A DNA stretch of 64,000 nt from CAVPDA01 sp963702495. GTDB taxonomy: Bacteria; Pseudomonadota; Gammaproteobacteria; Burkholderiales; Rhodocyclaceae. Below, in pieces: positions 19,173 to 32,917 of the stretch. The notes below the pieces were generated by a model. That model saw nothing but the letters and a program-made list of their open reading frames with translations, did no database searches and was not told where the DNA came from. Position 1 is the first letter of the stretch; each line of letters opens with the position of its first letter. Both the position numbers and the translations under genes were made by a program. The stretch is from contig CAVPDA010000013.1 of NCBI GenBank assembly GCA_963702495.1, positions 1-64,000 on the forward strand, given 5' to 3'.

Positions 19173-19507
19173 ATCAAGACCATCGTCATCGGCATCATGC
19201 CCCAGGAGCAAATCCGGGCGAGGGCGAGTACAAGCCCAAGGTGGGCGAGCCCAAGATCTGGTTCACCTCCATGAAGTCGGTGGCCGAAGTACTGAGCGAT
19301 CAGAACCGCGCGCTGCTGAAGCTGATCCGGGAGACCAACCCCGATTCCATGGCGGTGCTGGCCAAGGCCATGGGACGGCAACCGGGCAATCTGTCGCGCA
19401 CCTTGAAGACGATGTCGCGCTACGGGCTGGTGGAGCTTCAACGCGAGAAGACCCACGTCAGGCCGGTCGTGAAGGCTACCGAGTTTCGGATCCTCGCTGC
19501 CGCTTGA
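19165..19507 (+). pseudogene. TumA-like HTH antitoxin, internally deleted
   Basis: The usual beginning (KTIVIGIMPQEQIRAR) is present at about 19172-19220 but with ATC where the start ATG would be expected. A short deletion then shifts the frame to GEYKPKVGEPKIWFTSMKSV. From there the winged-helix part is intact: LLKLIRETNPDSMAVLAKAM, GRQPGNLSRTLKTMSRYGLV, LQREKTHVRPVVKATEFRIL, stop at 19507. These MarR/HVO_A0114-like proteins pair with TumE toxins. Loss of both genes together suggests the addiction module has decayed. Confidence 0.65.
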
Positions 19508-20005
19508 GATCGTGTGCTCGCCTGTTTCGCGACAGAGTCACTGCTGTGCGTCGGGGCAGGGCGGCCGCACCCCTATCCTTACCTCCAAGGGGCGATCTGG
19601 CTCTGCCAGATCGTTCGCCGACGGTTGTAGTTGGATTGACGAAGCGGAGGAAAAGTGTCGGTAGATCAAGAACATGAAGCGACATGGCGACAATACACCA
19701 CATATCGTCAATGGACGCGGCAGAGAGTCCCAAATACCTGATCTGACAATTGAATGTTGATTCCCTGCTTCTGCCAAACGCCGGGCCGACCGATCATTTC
19801 CGACAGTAAATCCTCAACGACGCTCTGGAGGTCACAACCTACCGTCAGGCTGTGCCGAGAGCTGACGGTAAGTTCGGATTTGTCACCGGCGGCAAGTTGT
19901 TCGCCGTTTTGGAGCGAGCGCTTGGTCCCTGCGCGTCGAATCCCGAGGCGCTGGAAGGCTCGCCGTGATCCGAGAGTTCGTCGATTGCCTCGAATCGGCC
20001 GTGCG
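19508..20005. other. Gap with a hairpin, otherwise unrecognised
   Basis: A perfect 8-bp stem GATCTGGC/GCCAGATC (19594-19601 and 19605-19612, loop TCT) is the only structure seen; no T run follows it. A minus-strand frame (about 19960-19711, with SRHSLTVGCDLQSVVEDLLS) looks protein-like but was not recognised and lacks an obvious start. Confidence 0.35.
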
Positions 20006-20020
20006 GCTATCATTGATAGC
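19985..20020 (+). promoter_or_regulatory. fitAB promoter with palindromic operator over -10 box
   Basis: TTGCCT (19985-19990) and TATCAT (20008-20013) are spaced by 17 bases. The perfect dyad GCTATCA-T-TGATAGC (20006-20020) covers the -10 box, where a FitA-type antitoxin or toxin-antitoxin complex would block RNA polymerase. This is the usual autoregulation layout of such modules. Confidence 0.75.
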
Positions 20021-20043
20021 GTCTGCGTAAAGGGGTGACCGCA

Positions 20044-20280
20044 ATGGCTGATTTGCTCGTTCGAGGCGTTGACGAGGCACTCGTTCGGGCGCTGAAGGAG
20101 CGCGCCGGAGCGCATGGGCGGAGCGCCGAGGCGGAACATCGGGAGATCCTGGCAGTGGCTCTGGCCCGCCCGCGGAAACGCAGCTTTGCCGAGGTGCTCG
20201 CGTCGATGCCCGAAGTCGGCACCGAAGCGGACTTCGAGCGCGTCGAGTCCGAAGGGAAGGCGTCGCGTGTATTTGATTGA
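20044..20280 (+). CDS. FitA/VapB-type antitoxin
   Basis: 78 residues. MADLLVRGVDEALVRALKER and AGAHGRSAEAEHREILAVAL form a ribbon-helix-helix of the FitA/Phd-like type. The C-terminal tail (FAEVLASMPEVGTEADFERV) would wrap the toxin. AAAGGGG eight bases upstream supports ATG 20044 over an in-frame GTG at 20035. The last 14 bases overlap the toxin gene, so the pair is translationally coupled. It should repress its own promoter through the 20006-20020 palindrome. Confidence 0.88.
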   Translation: MADLLVRGVDEALVRALKERAGAHGRSAEAEHREILAVALARPRKRSFAEVLASMPEVGTEADFERVESEGKASRVFD

Positions 20281-20692
20281 CACCAATGTCATCAGCGAGG
20301 CGCGCAAGAAGTCCAAGGCCAACCCCGGCGTCATTGATTTCTTCAACCGCATCGCGGTGGCGGACGAGACCGTTTATCTGTCCGTGGTCTCGGTGGGTGA
20401 GCTTCGTCGCGGCATCGAAATTATTCGCCATCGCGGTGACACCGACCAAGTGATGCTGTTGGAAGCCTGGCTGACGGTCGTGCTCCAGCAGTACGGGGAG
20501 AACATTCTTGCATTCGACGCAGATGCCGCCCAGGTTTGGGGGCGACTGAGAGTCCCGAATCCCGAGCACGAGCTCGACAAGCAGATCGGGGCTACCGCGC
20601 TGGTGAACGACCTCACGCTCGTAACGCGCAACACGGCCGACTTCGACGGCACGGGTGCGAAACTCATGAATCCTTTCGTGCCCGCGCGATAG
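20267..20692 (+). CDS. FitB/VapC-type PIN-domain toxin
   Basis: 141 residues from GTG 20267. PIN-domain acidic residues are visible: Asp in YLIDTNVISE, Glu in SVVSVGELRRGIEII, and the late acidic region DKQIGATALVNDLTLVTRNT with DFDGTG. PIN toxins are magnesium-dependent ribonucleases cutting tRNA or mRNA. The gene overlaps the antitoxin by 14 bases. Length and motifs look intact, unlike the neighbouring TumE pair. Confidence 0.9.
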   Translation: MYLIDTNVISEARKKSKANPGVIDFFNRIAVADETVYLSVVSVGELRRGIEIIRHRGDTDQVMLLEAWLTVVLQQYGENILAFDADAAQVWGRLRVPNPEHELDKQIGATALVNDLTLVTRNTADFDGTGAKLMNPFVPAR

Positions 20693-20717
20693 TCCGGCGA
20701 TTACCAGGCTGCCCCGC

Positions 20718-22227
20718 TTGAAGTCAATCCCGTCACCTCGCCGTTTCACTGCTGCGGCAGCATCCACGCCGAATCGCGCTCGACGGGAATTGGCCGAACC
20801 GGATCACCGGTCCCAACCCGATGCGGAAAACGCGCGCCTCATTGCACTCCTGGAAGCAAACGGTATCGAGTGGCGCCTGCCGCTCGAGTCGATAACGTAC
20901 GCATCGAAGCCCGAGACATCGCGGCTTTCCACGGACGAGAAGGTGGCACTCTTTCGCCGGCTCTTTCGCGGACGTATGGATGTTTATCCGTTCCGTTGGG
21001 AGAGCAAGACAACCGGCAAGTCAGGTTATGCACCGGCCTGCGCCAACGAATGGCGAACCGGAGTCTGCGAAAAGCCTCGCATCAAGTGCGGGGACTGCGG
21101 TAATCGCCGGCTGATTCCGCTGTCGGACGCGGTTATCTACGGTCACTTGGTCGGAGAGCACACGGTCGGCGTCTATCCGCTGCTGGAGGACGACAGCTGC
21201 TATTTCCTCGCCATCGATTTCGACGAAGCCGAATGGAGAGAGGATGCCCGCGCCTTCGCGCAGTCGTGCAGCGATCTCGGCGTCGCGGTTGCGCTGGAGA
21301 TCTCCCGTTCCGGAAACGGGGCGCACGCCTGGGTGTTCTTCGCTGGCCGGGTGTCAGCCCGTGACGCCCGCCGTCTGGGCACCGCCGTCATCAGCCACAC
21401 CTGCGCGCGCACCCGGCAGTTGAAGCTCACGTCCTACGATCGCCTGTTTCCAAATCAGGACACGACGCCCAAGGGCGGCTTCGGCAATCTGATCGCCTTG
21501 CCGCTGCAGAAGAAGCCACGGGAAGACGGTCACGGCCGCAGCAATGATCGCCAAGCGTGGTGTCAACACACTGGTGCTGGTGCATCGCACCGAGCTGCTC
21601 AAGCAGTGGCACGAACGTCTGCAGGCATTTCTCGGCATCGGCAAGGGCGTGCTCGGTGCCATCGGCGGCGGCAAGGCCATAGCCACCGGCAAGATCGACA
21701 TCGCCGTGATGCAGTCGCTGTCACGGCACGGTGAGGTGGATCTCTTGGTCGAGAACTACGGTCACGTGATCGTGGACGAATGCCATCACGTCGGCGCGGT
21801 GTCGTTCGACGCGATTCTGAGGCGGGCCAAGGCGAAGTACGTGCTCGGCCTGACCGCCACACCGTTCCGTCGCGATGGCCAGCAGCCGATCATCTTCATG
21901 CAGTGCGGGCCGATTCGCTACACGGCACCGCGACCTGCCGGCGCCCCGCACGAACTGTTGGTGATCCCATACCTGCTTGACGTGAGCATCAGTCTTGCGG
22001 GCGACGTACGGATTCAGGAAGTGTTTCGGTACCTGGCGAACGATCAGGCACGAACGCGGGCCATAGCCGCCGAAGTTCAGAGCGCCTACGACCAAGGGCG
22101 CAAGGTGCTGCTGCTGACCGAGCGAACGGAGCATCTTAGCGCCATTCGAGCGGCATTGGATGGCAGGGTGCCGCCACCCTTTGTCTTGCACGGGCGAATG
22201 ACCAACAAGTACGGACGGCAAGTTTGA
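20718..22227 (+). pseudogene. AEP primase-helicase (TOTE conflict-system type), large internal deletion
   Basis: The first part is an archaeo-eukaryotic primase: a zinc finger C-x8-C-x6-C-x2-C (CANEWRTGVC to CGDC), the catalytic DxD in YFLAIDFDE, SGNGAHAWVFF, then LKLTSYDRLFPNQD and GGFGNLIALPLQKKPRE. At about 21520-21526 it jumps straight to the end of helicase motif I (GKTVTAAAMIAKRG) in another frame. Superfamily 2 motifs follow: LVLVHRTELLKQW, VDECHH, VLGLTATPFRRDGQQ, VLLLTERTEHLS and FVLHGRM. Homologues recalled from memory run to roughly 800-1000 residues with a long middle region, so several hundred residues are lost. The C-terminal helicase lobe after 22200 is also missing. Known family members are predicted conflict/defence proteins. 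Confidence 0.8.
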
Positions 22228-22297
22228 CGACGAGATGCGCGGCAGGTCAGGAGGCGGTGTTCCCGATCGATCGAGCAGCGCTGGCTAAGGTTCAACC

Positions 22298-24784
22298 ATG
22301 AAACAGAAGTCTCCTTCCGCCCGCTCCGTCAAGGAGCCCAAGCTCTCTCGCACCCATCCCCCGGCCGGCCTGCCTGCTGCCGACTGGCAGCGCGCATTGC
22401 GCCGCCAGTTCGGGCGGGAGCAGGCGTTCGTGCTGGAGAACCGAGGCGACGAACCGTTCTTCTCGGAGTATCGCGTCGCCAACCCGGAAGCGAAAACCAG
22501 CTACCGCGTGGCGATTCGCGGTTTGCGGCCTGGTGACAATTTCTGCTCCTGCCCGGACTACACCACCAACGAGCTGGGCACCTGCAAGCACATCGAATTC
22601 GTTCTAGCGCGGCTGGGGAAGAGGCGCGGCGCGCGGGCTGCCTTCGCGCGCGGCTGGCAGCCCGCGTTCTCCGAGATCTACCTGCGCAACGACGCGGCGC
22701 GGACGGTGCATTTTCGCGCCGGAACCGAATGCCCGCCGGCGGTGCTCAAGGCGGCCGGGCTGATCTTTGATGCAGCGCAGGGCCTGCGGCTGCCGGAGGA
22801 GCGCTTCGGCCAACTGGAGCGCTTTCTGGCGGCGGTAGCCAAGAGCGGGCATGAACTGCGCGCCTATGACGATGCCCTGGATTTCGTCGCCGGCCGGCGC
22901 GATGCGGCACGGCGGGCGGAAGTCCTGGATCGCCTTTTCCCGCGCGGTGCGGCCGACAAGAAGCTCGCACAGGTTCTCAAGGCGCCGCTCTATCCCTACC
23001 AGGCCGAGGGCGCACTGTTCGCGGTGCGCGCCGGCCGCGTCCTGATCGGCGACGAGATGGGCCTGGGCAAGACCATCCAGGCCATCGCCGCGACGGAAAT
23101 CCTGGCGCGGCACTTCGGCGTTTCGCGCGTGCTAGTGGTGTGCCCGACCTCGCTCAAGTACCAGTGGCAAAGCGAGATCGGCCGCTTCTCCACCCGTGCG
23201 GCACGGGTGATGGCCGGAGGCCGGGCGCAGCGGCTGAAGGATTTCGCCGCCGACGATTTCTGCAAGATCACCAACTACGAGAAGCTGAAGCCGGATCTCG
23301 ACCTGATCGCCACCTGGGCGCCGGAGCTGGTGATCGTCGACGAGGCGCAGCGCATCAAGAACTGGAACACCATCGCCGCGCGGGCACTGAAGCGCATCGA
23401 CAGTCCTTATGCCTTGGTGCTCACCGGCACCCCGCTGGAGAATAAACTGGAAGAGCTGATCTCCATCGTGCAGTTCGTCGATCAGCATCGGCTGGGGCCG
23501 ACCTGGAAGCTGCTGCACGAGCACCAGGTACGGGATGAGTTCGGCCGCGTCACCGGCTACGCCGGGCTGGACAAGATCGGCGAGACGCTGGCGCCGGTCA
23601 TGATCCGCCGGCGCAAGTCCGAGGTGCTGATGCAGTTGCCCAGCCGTACCGACCAGAACCTGCTGGTGCCGATGACCGAGATGCAGATGCTTTACCACGA
23701 AGAGAACGCCAACATCGTGGCGCAGATCGTGCAGCGCTGGCGCAGGACGAAGTTCCTCTCGGACAAGGACCAGCGGCGGCTCACGTGCGCTCTCCAGAAC
23801 ATGCGCATGTCCTGCAACAGCACCTACCTGCTCGATCAGGAGACCGACCACGGCGTCAAGGCCGACGAGCTGGCGGCGCTGCTCGACGGCCTCTTCGTCC
23901 AGCCGGAGGCGAAGGCGGTGGTGTTCAGCCAGTGGACGCGTACCCACGACATCGTCATCCGCCGGCTGGAGGCGCGCGGCATCGGCTATGTCAGCTTCCA
24001 CGGCGGTGTGGCTTCGGACAAGCGCCCGGCGCTGGTGGAGCGTTTCCGCGACGATGCCGGCTGCCGCGTGTTCCTATCCACCGACGCGGGCGCCACGGGC
24101 CTCAACCTGCAGCATGCGTCGACACTGGTGAACATGGACCTGCCGTGGAACCCGGCGCTACTGGAGCAGCGCATCGGACGCATTCACCGCATGGGTCAGA
24201 GGCGACCGGTGCAGATCGTAAACTTCATCGCCAAGGGCACCATCGAGGAGGGCATGCTCTCGGTGCTCGCCTTCAAGCGCTCGTTGTCGGCAGGCGTTCT
24301 CGACGGCGGCGCCGGCGATATCTCGCTCGGGGGCTCGCGGCTCTCCCGCTTCATGAGGGAGGTGGAGAACGTCACTGGCCGCATGGGGGAGGGCGAGGCC
24401 ATGGCCCCGGCGGAAGAGGCGGCGAGCGTCGCAGCCGCACCGGTCGAATCGCCGGTCGAGGTGGCCGCTACCGACGAGTCACCCGGGGCTGGCGACACCG
24501 CATCGGCAACCGACGCTCCCGCGTCCGAAGCTGCCGAGCCAGCGCCGCGGGAAGCGGGCGCCGATCCTTGGACTGTGCTGTTACAGGCCGGTGCACAGTT
24601 GGTCTTCGCGTTGAGCGCGGCCGGCGATACAGCGGCCGCGCCGCATCCGTGGATCGAGCGCGACCCAGCGACCGGCGCGCGTAGCCTCAAGCTGCCGCTG
24701 CCACCGCCCCAGACTGCGCGACGACTGGCCGATGCCCTGTCCGCGATCGCGGATTCGTTGCGCGCAAAGGCAGTGGGCGAGTGA
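22298..24784 (+). CDS. SWIM zinc-finger SNF2-family DNA-dependent ATPase
   Basis: 828 residues. An N-terminal SWIM finger has Cys83, Cys85 and, about 13 residues on, GTCKHIEF. The SNF2 core has Walker A DEMGLGKTIQ (Lys258), LVVCPTSLKYQW, the DEAQ box VIVDEAQRIKN (Asp348), LTGTPLENKLEEL, then the C-lobe motifs VVFSQWT, LSTDAGATGLNLQ and QRIGRIHRMGQRR. A low-complexity Ala/Glu/Pro-rich stretch (about 690-760) links to a short conserved tail. Such proteins translocate on DNA or remodel bound proteins. The start ATG is 70 bases after the broken primase-helicase and in the same orientation, so it may be the surviving member of the same conflict cassette. Confidence 0.9.
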   Translation: MKQKSPSARSVKEPKLSRTHPPAGLPAADWQRALRRQFGREQAFVLENRGDEPFFSEYRVANPEAKTSYRVAIRGLRPGDNFCSCPDYTTNELGTCKHIEFVLARLGKRRGARAAFARGWQPAFSEIYLRNDAARTVHFRAGTECPPAVLKAAGLIFDAAQGLRLPEERFGQLERFLAAVAKSGHELRAYDDALDFVAGRRDAARRAEVLDRLFPRGAADKKLAQVLKAPLYPYQAEGALFAVRAGRVLIGDEMGLGKTIQAIAATEILARHFGVSRVLVVCPTSLKYQWQSEIGRFSTRAARVMAGGRAQRLKDFAADDFCKITNYEKLKPDLDLIATWAPELVIVDEAQRIKNWNTIAARALKRIDSPYALVLTGTPLENKLEELISIVQFVDQHRLGPTWKLLHEHQVRDEFGRVTGYAGLDKIGETLAPVMIRRRKSEVLMQLPSRTDQNLLVPMTEMQMLYHEENANIVAQIVQRWRRTKFLSDKDQRRLTCALQNMRMSCNSTYLLDQETDHGVKADELAALLDGLFVQPEAKAVVFSQWTRTHDIVIRRLEARGIGYVSFHGGVASDKRPALVERFRDDAGCRVFLSTDAGATGLNLQHASTLVNMDLPWNPALLEQRIGRIHRMGQRRPVQIVNFIAKGTIEEGMLSVLAFKRSLSAGVLDGGAGDISLGGSRLSRFMREVENVTGRMGEGEAMAPAEEAASVAAAPVESPVEVAATDESPGAGDTASATDAPASEAAEPAPREAGADPWTVLLQAGAQLVFALSAAGDTAAAPHPWIERDPATGARSLKLPLPPPQTARRLADALSAIADSLRAKAVGE

Positions 24785-25164
24785 CCGACCGTTGGTGCGC
24801 CGAAGTTGGGCGCTGTGGGGTGGCACCCCGTTGCCGGCACGACGCATCCGTGCCCGGGTGAAGGATCCGGCCATGGGAGTGCTGGTGATCTCGCCGCAGC
24901 CTCATCGCTTGCGCGCTGATTTCAGTCTGATGCCCAAGGGCAACGTCAACGGCAATCACATCTCTCGCGCTGCCCGAGCAGGTCAACCTGCTCGACCAAA
25001 CTAAGCTGGCGACCCTCGGGGTCGCCAGCGACGCGTCAATCCAGCGATCTGAGCATGGCCAACTGAAAGGGAAACCATCCGTTTGCGATGGGCGAAGGCG
25101 CGGCTGCAAGGGCGCGGTGCGAACCTCCACGGCTGGGCTGAGCACCGGAACTCGCTAGCCTCGA
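24785..25164. other. Gap with strong hairpin, no gene recognised
   Basis: A perfect 9-bp stem CTGGCGACC/GGTCGCCAG (25006-25014 and 25020-25028) with a 5-base loop lies 221 bases after the SNF2 stop. No T run follows. Short frames nearby, such as MGVLVISPQPHRLRADFSLM at 24873, are not recognised. Confidence 0.4.
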
Positions 25165-25200
25165 TTGACGGTAATCAGGCACCCCGTTACTATTTTGCCG
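25165..25200 (+). promoter_or_regulatory. higBA promoter
   Basis: TTGACG (25165-25170) and TACTAT (25188-25193) are separated by exactly 17 bases, a near-consensus sigma-70 promoter. Transcription would begin at about 25199-25202, right at the GTG assigned as the HigB start, so the message may be leaderless or nearly so. Confidence 0.7.
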
Positions 25201-25482
25201 GTGGCGATCAGGACGTCCAAGTGTGCCGGCACGGAAGCCCTGTTCGGGCTGCGCCGCGTGGCGCGCTTCGCCAACATCGAGCGCCCGGCGCTGCGCAAGT
25301 TGAAGCAGATCGACCTGGCACGACGCATCGAGGATCTGCGCACACCGCCGGCGAACCGCCTGGAGCAGTTCAAAGGCGATCGCGCCGGACAGTGCGGCAT
25401 CCGCGTGAACGACCAGTTCCGCATCTGCTTTCGCTGGACGGAGGTCGATGCCGAAGACGTCGAGATCGTCGACTATCACTGA
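25201..25482 (+). CDS. higB: HigB-type toxin (RelE superfamily)
   Basis: 93 residues: VAIRTSKCAGTEALFGLRRV, ARFANIERPALRKLKQIDLA, then GDRAGQCGIRVNDQFRICFR and EDVEIVDYH. These match the HigB toxins that cut mRNA on the ribosome. The homology begins exactly at GTG 25201 and there is no ATG in the conserved part, so GTG is the only sensible start. The position of the promoter agrees. higA follows at once. The toxin-first gene order is typical of higBA. All family positions appear intact. Confidence 0.88.
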   Translation: MAIRTSKCAGTEALFGLRRVARFANIERPALRKLKQIDLARRIEDLRTPPANRLEQFKGDRAGQCGIRVNDQFRICFRWTEVDAEDVEIVDYH

Positions 25483-25514
25483 CGGAGATCGACATAAGCA
25501 GGAAACTCAAACCC

Positions 25515-25802
25515 GTGTCGCCCGGCGAGATGCTGGCGGAGGAATTCCTCAAGCCGCTGGGCATGAGCAACTATCGGTTGTCGAAGGAGATCGGCGTGCC
25601 CGCGCAGCGCATCGGCGAGATCCTCGCCGGCAAGCGCGCCATCACGGCAGATACCGATCTGCGGCTGTGCCGGTTCTTCGGGTTGTCGGATGGCTGGTGG
25701 CTGCGGCTACAGGCCGACCACGACACCGAGGTTGCGACGGCGACGCTGGCGAAGATCAAGCCGCAGAGGGAAACGGCGGAGCACACGGCGGATGCTCCCT
25801 GA
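25515..25802 (+). CDS. higA: HigA-type HTH antitoxin
   Basis: 95 residues from GTG 25515. A HTH_XRE domain has LKPLGMSNYRLSKEIGVPAQ then RIGEILAGKRAITADTDLRL, followed by WWLRLQADHDTEVATATLAK, all hallmarks of HigA. Conserved residues (ISRKLKP) extend upstream of the GTG into the overlap with higB, where the only candidate is CTG at 25479. The true start may be that CTG or the mapped GTG. The protein should neutralise HigB and repress the promoter at 25165. Confidence 0.88.
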   Translation: MSPGEMLAEEFLKPLGMSNYRLSKEIGVPAQRIGEILAGKRAITADTDLRLCRFFGLSDGWWLRLQADHDTEVATATLAKIKPQRETAEHTADAP

Positions 25803-26148
25803 GCCGCGAGGCGAAGGCGGAATGACAAACGCATCGACGACGGCGTGCCGCTTGAGTACGTTGGCTCGCAATGGCTCGACGCGCATGCGCCACGAACCTC
25901 GCGAGGGACGCAACGTGTCTCGATATCGCAGAATTGGATCGTGCGAGACAATGGAGTCACAGGAGTAAACTTCGCGCAAGCGGGTCCATAAACCCGGCAC
26001 TGGCAAAGGCGCCGTTTCCTGACGGTAGAAATGACGGCAAACGCGAAACGCGCGCCGAACGTCTCGCTATGGAACAGCGGCTTGCACGTGCCGTTGATGA
26101 TTGAGTGGGCGTAGGTCCTGCGCGCTGAGGGATCAAGGCGACACCACC
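25803..26148. other. Intergenic region, nothing recognised
   Basis: No family-like frame, hairpin with T run or repeat was seen between higA and the DUF6116 gene. GGGATCAAGG at 26129-26138 may serve as the latter's ribosome binding site. Confidence 0.35.
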
Positions 26149-26334
26149 ATGAGCAATCCGATTTCTGCCGCTGTCCTGCGATTCGCCTCGCGGCTGCGTT
26201 TTCCCCAGTTGTTCGCACTGGTGGCGGCCCTGTTCGTCATCGATCTCCTCGTACCCGACGTCATCCCGTTCGCGGACGAGATCATTCTGGGCCTGCTGAC
26301 CCTCTTGCTCGGAAGTCTGAGGAAGCGCGACTGA
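26149..26334 (+). CDS. DUF6116-family small membrane protein
   Basis: 61 residues: MSNPISAAVLRFASRLRFPQ, then LFALVAALFVIDLLVPDVIP, FADEIILGLLTLLLGSLRKR, ending in D. Two hydrophobic helices with the conserved RLRFPxLF and DLxxPDxIPFxDEI pattern identify DUF6116, small inner-membrane proteins common in beta- and gammaproteobacteria. No function is known for the family. ATG 26149 is about ten bases after a purine-rich AAGGCG. It stands alone between the HigBA pair and the convergent kinase gene. Confidence 0.8.
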   Translation: MSNPISAAVLRFASRLRFPQLFALVAALFVIDLLVPDVIPFADEIILGLLTLLLGSLRKRD

Positions 26335-26624
26335 TCACCCGGCTGGCGGTCGCGATACGTGGGGGAGGCGGTCGGAACGGGAATGGCGGTTTGCGCCGAT
26401 GCCGTGTGACGGTCACGACACCCCCGCCCGACCTAAGGCGCGTGAACGGCGAGCCGGGAAAAAACTGTAGTGCTCCGCGCCCTGGGGGCGCTTGCGCAAG
26501 CCATGCGGCCTATCGACAAGGCGCGTGATGCCGGGAGCGCGAACTCTGGTTCGGCGATTTCGGATGGCTGTCTTCGATCGATTGCTCGGTGCGTCATGAC
26601 CGACGATGCGTCGTCCATTCGGGT
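26335..26624. other. Gap between convergent genes
   Basis: No gene is recognised. This 290-base stretch lies between the DUF6116 stop and the kinase stop on the opposite strand. No T-tailed hairpin was found by eye. Confidence 0.3.
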
Positions 26625-31719
<5,095 letters not shown>

Positions 31720-31723
<4 letters not shown>

Positions 31724-32175
31724 GCGGCTCCCCATTCCGCATCGAACTGCTGGATTGGGAGCGTGCCCGCGCCCACGCGCGGCCCGTGCGCTACGAAGTG
31801 TTCGTGCGGGAACAGCATGTGCCCGTCGCGCTGGAATGGGACGAGTTCGACGCGGTGTCGTCGCACGCGGTCGCGTACTCGGCGGATGATGTGACGATCG
31901 GCACCGGCAGGCTGCTGCCCGACGGTCATGTCGGACGTATGGCGGTGCTGCGCCCGTGGCGCGGGCAGGGAGCCGGGGCGGCCCTGCTGCGGGCGCTGCT
32001 GACAGCGGCAAGGGAGCGGGGGCTGGCGCGCCTGGTGCTCCACTCCCAGACCCACGCCGCCGGCTTCTATCGCCGCTTCGGCTTCCAGGACCAAGGGGAG
32101 GAATACCTGGAGGCCGGCATTCCCCACGTCACGATGTCGCTTCAGCTGCGGTCCCAGAGTCAAGATGAAAGCTGA
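31720..32175 (+). CDS. GNAT-family N-acetyltransferase (ElaA/YjcF-like)
   Basis: 151 residues from GTG 31720, which overlaps the previous stop (GTGA). The opening RYEVFVREQHVPVALEWDEF is typical of the ElaA/YjcF group. The acetyl-CoA loop is VGRMAVLRPWRGQGAGAALL (variant of RxxGxG/A). Substrate is unknown. Third gene of the tadA unit. Its 3' end overlaps the convergent NRDE gene by 47 bases. Confidence 0.88.
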
Positions 32176-32917
32176 AGCGCCGACGGTCGATCTGCCGCGC
32201 CTGGGCGTCGAAGCTTGCCTCGTCGAAAATCAGATTGCCGGCCTCATCGGCCAGGAGCACGGTGGACGAGCGCGTGCCGTAGCCGGCGGAACGTACGAAG
32301 GCTGCCGACAGCAGCCTTTCCCAATCCAGGCTGACGCCGGTACGCGGCAGGGCGTCGTCCGGCGCAATGCGATCGTCCCGCAGCAGCGCCAGCAGCGGCG
32401 CGTCGTCCGGCAATGCGGCGAGGGCCCGGGCCAGCGCCGATTTGCCGTTCGCCACCTTGGGCCAGGGCGTATCCAGCAGATGGTTGGACAAACCGTAAAT
32501 GCCGGACCCGAGGTCGCCGCCGCCCTCGCCGCAGTTGGAGAAATAGTGCAGGCTGCGGCCGGTGCCGAAAAGCAGGTTGAAGCCGTTGTAGGCCGGGGCG
32601 ACCGATTCGATCCGGCGCCGGAAGTCGTCAGGCGCCTCGTCACCGCGCAGGAAGCCGCTCACCAGTTCGCCGCGGGACGGCGCCGCGGCTTTCACTTGCG
32701 CTGGATCCCGGTAGTTGGTGAGGGCGGCGATGCGGCCCGACCGGGTCACGCCGAGCCAGGTGCCGCCGCCCTGGAGGTCGCGTCCGGCAAGCACCTGGGG
32801 CGCGTCGGGCCAGAAATCGGCGGCGGCGGTGGGGCGCGCGAAAAATTCGTCGCGATTGGCGGCCACCACCAGCGGGTACCGCGGGTGTGCCCGCCAGGCG
32901 AGCAGGATCAGGCACAT
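32129..32917 (-). CDS. NRDE/TANGO2-family protein
   Basis: 262 residues. It starts MCLILLAWRAHPRYPLVVAA and carries the name-giving NRDEFFARP (22-30), then GGTWLGVTRSGRIAALTNYR and YNGFNLLFGTGR. TANGO2-like proteins occur in bacteria and eukaryotes; proposed roles include heme handling and lipid metabolism, with no agreed bacterial function. The start overlaps the end of the DUF4936 gene by ten bases, and a cysteine follows the initiator Met as in N-terminal nucleophile hydrolases. Confidence 0.88.
   Translation of the reverse strand: MCLILLAWRAHPRYPLVVAANRDEFFARPTAAADFWPDAPQVLAGRDLQGGGTWLGVTRSGRIAALTNYRDPAQVKAAAPSRGELVSGFLRGDEAPDDFRRRIESVAPAYNGFNLLFGTGRSLHYFSNCGEGGGDLGSGIYGLSNHLLDTPWPKVANGKSALARALAALPDDAPLLALLRDDRIAPDDALPRTGVSLDWERLLSAAFVRSAGYGTRSSTVLLADEAGNLIFDEASFDAQARQIDRRRFSFHLDSGTAAEATS

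Noticed and set aside
24873..25004. Short ORF MGVLVISPQPHRLRADFSLM after the SNF2 gene
   Set aside because: No ribosome binding site, no known family, and it is interrupted by a hairpin region directly downstream.
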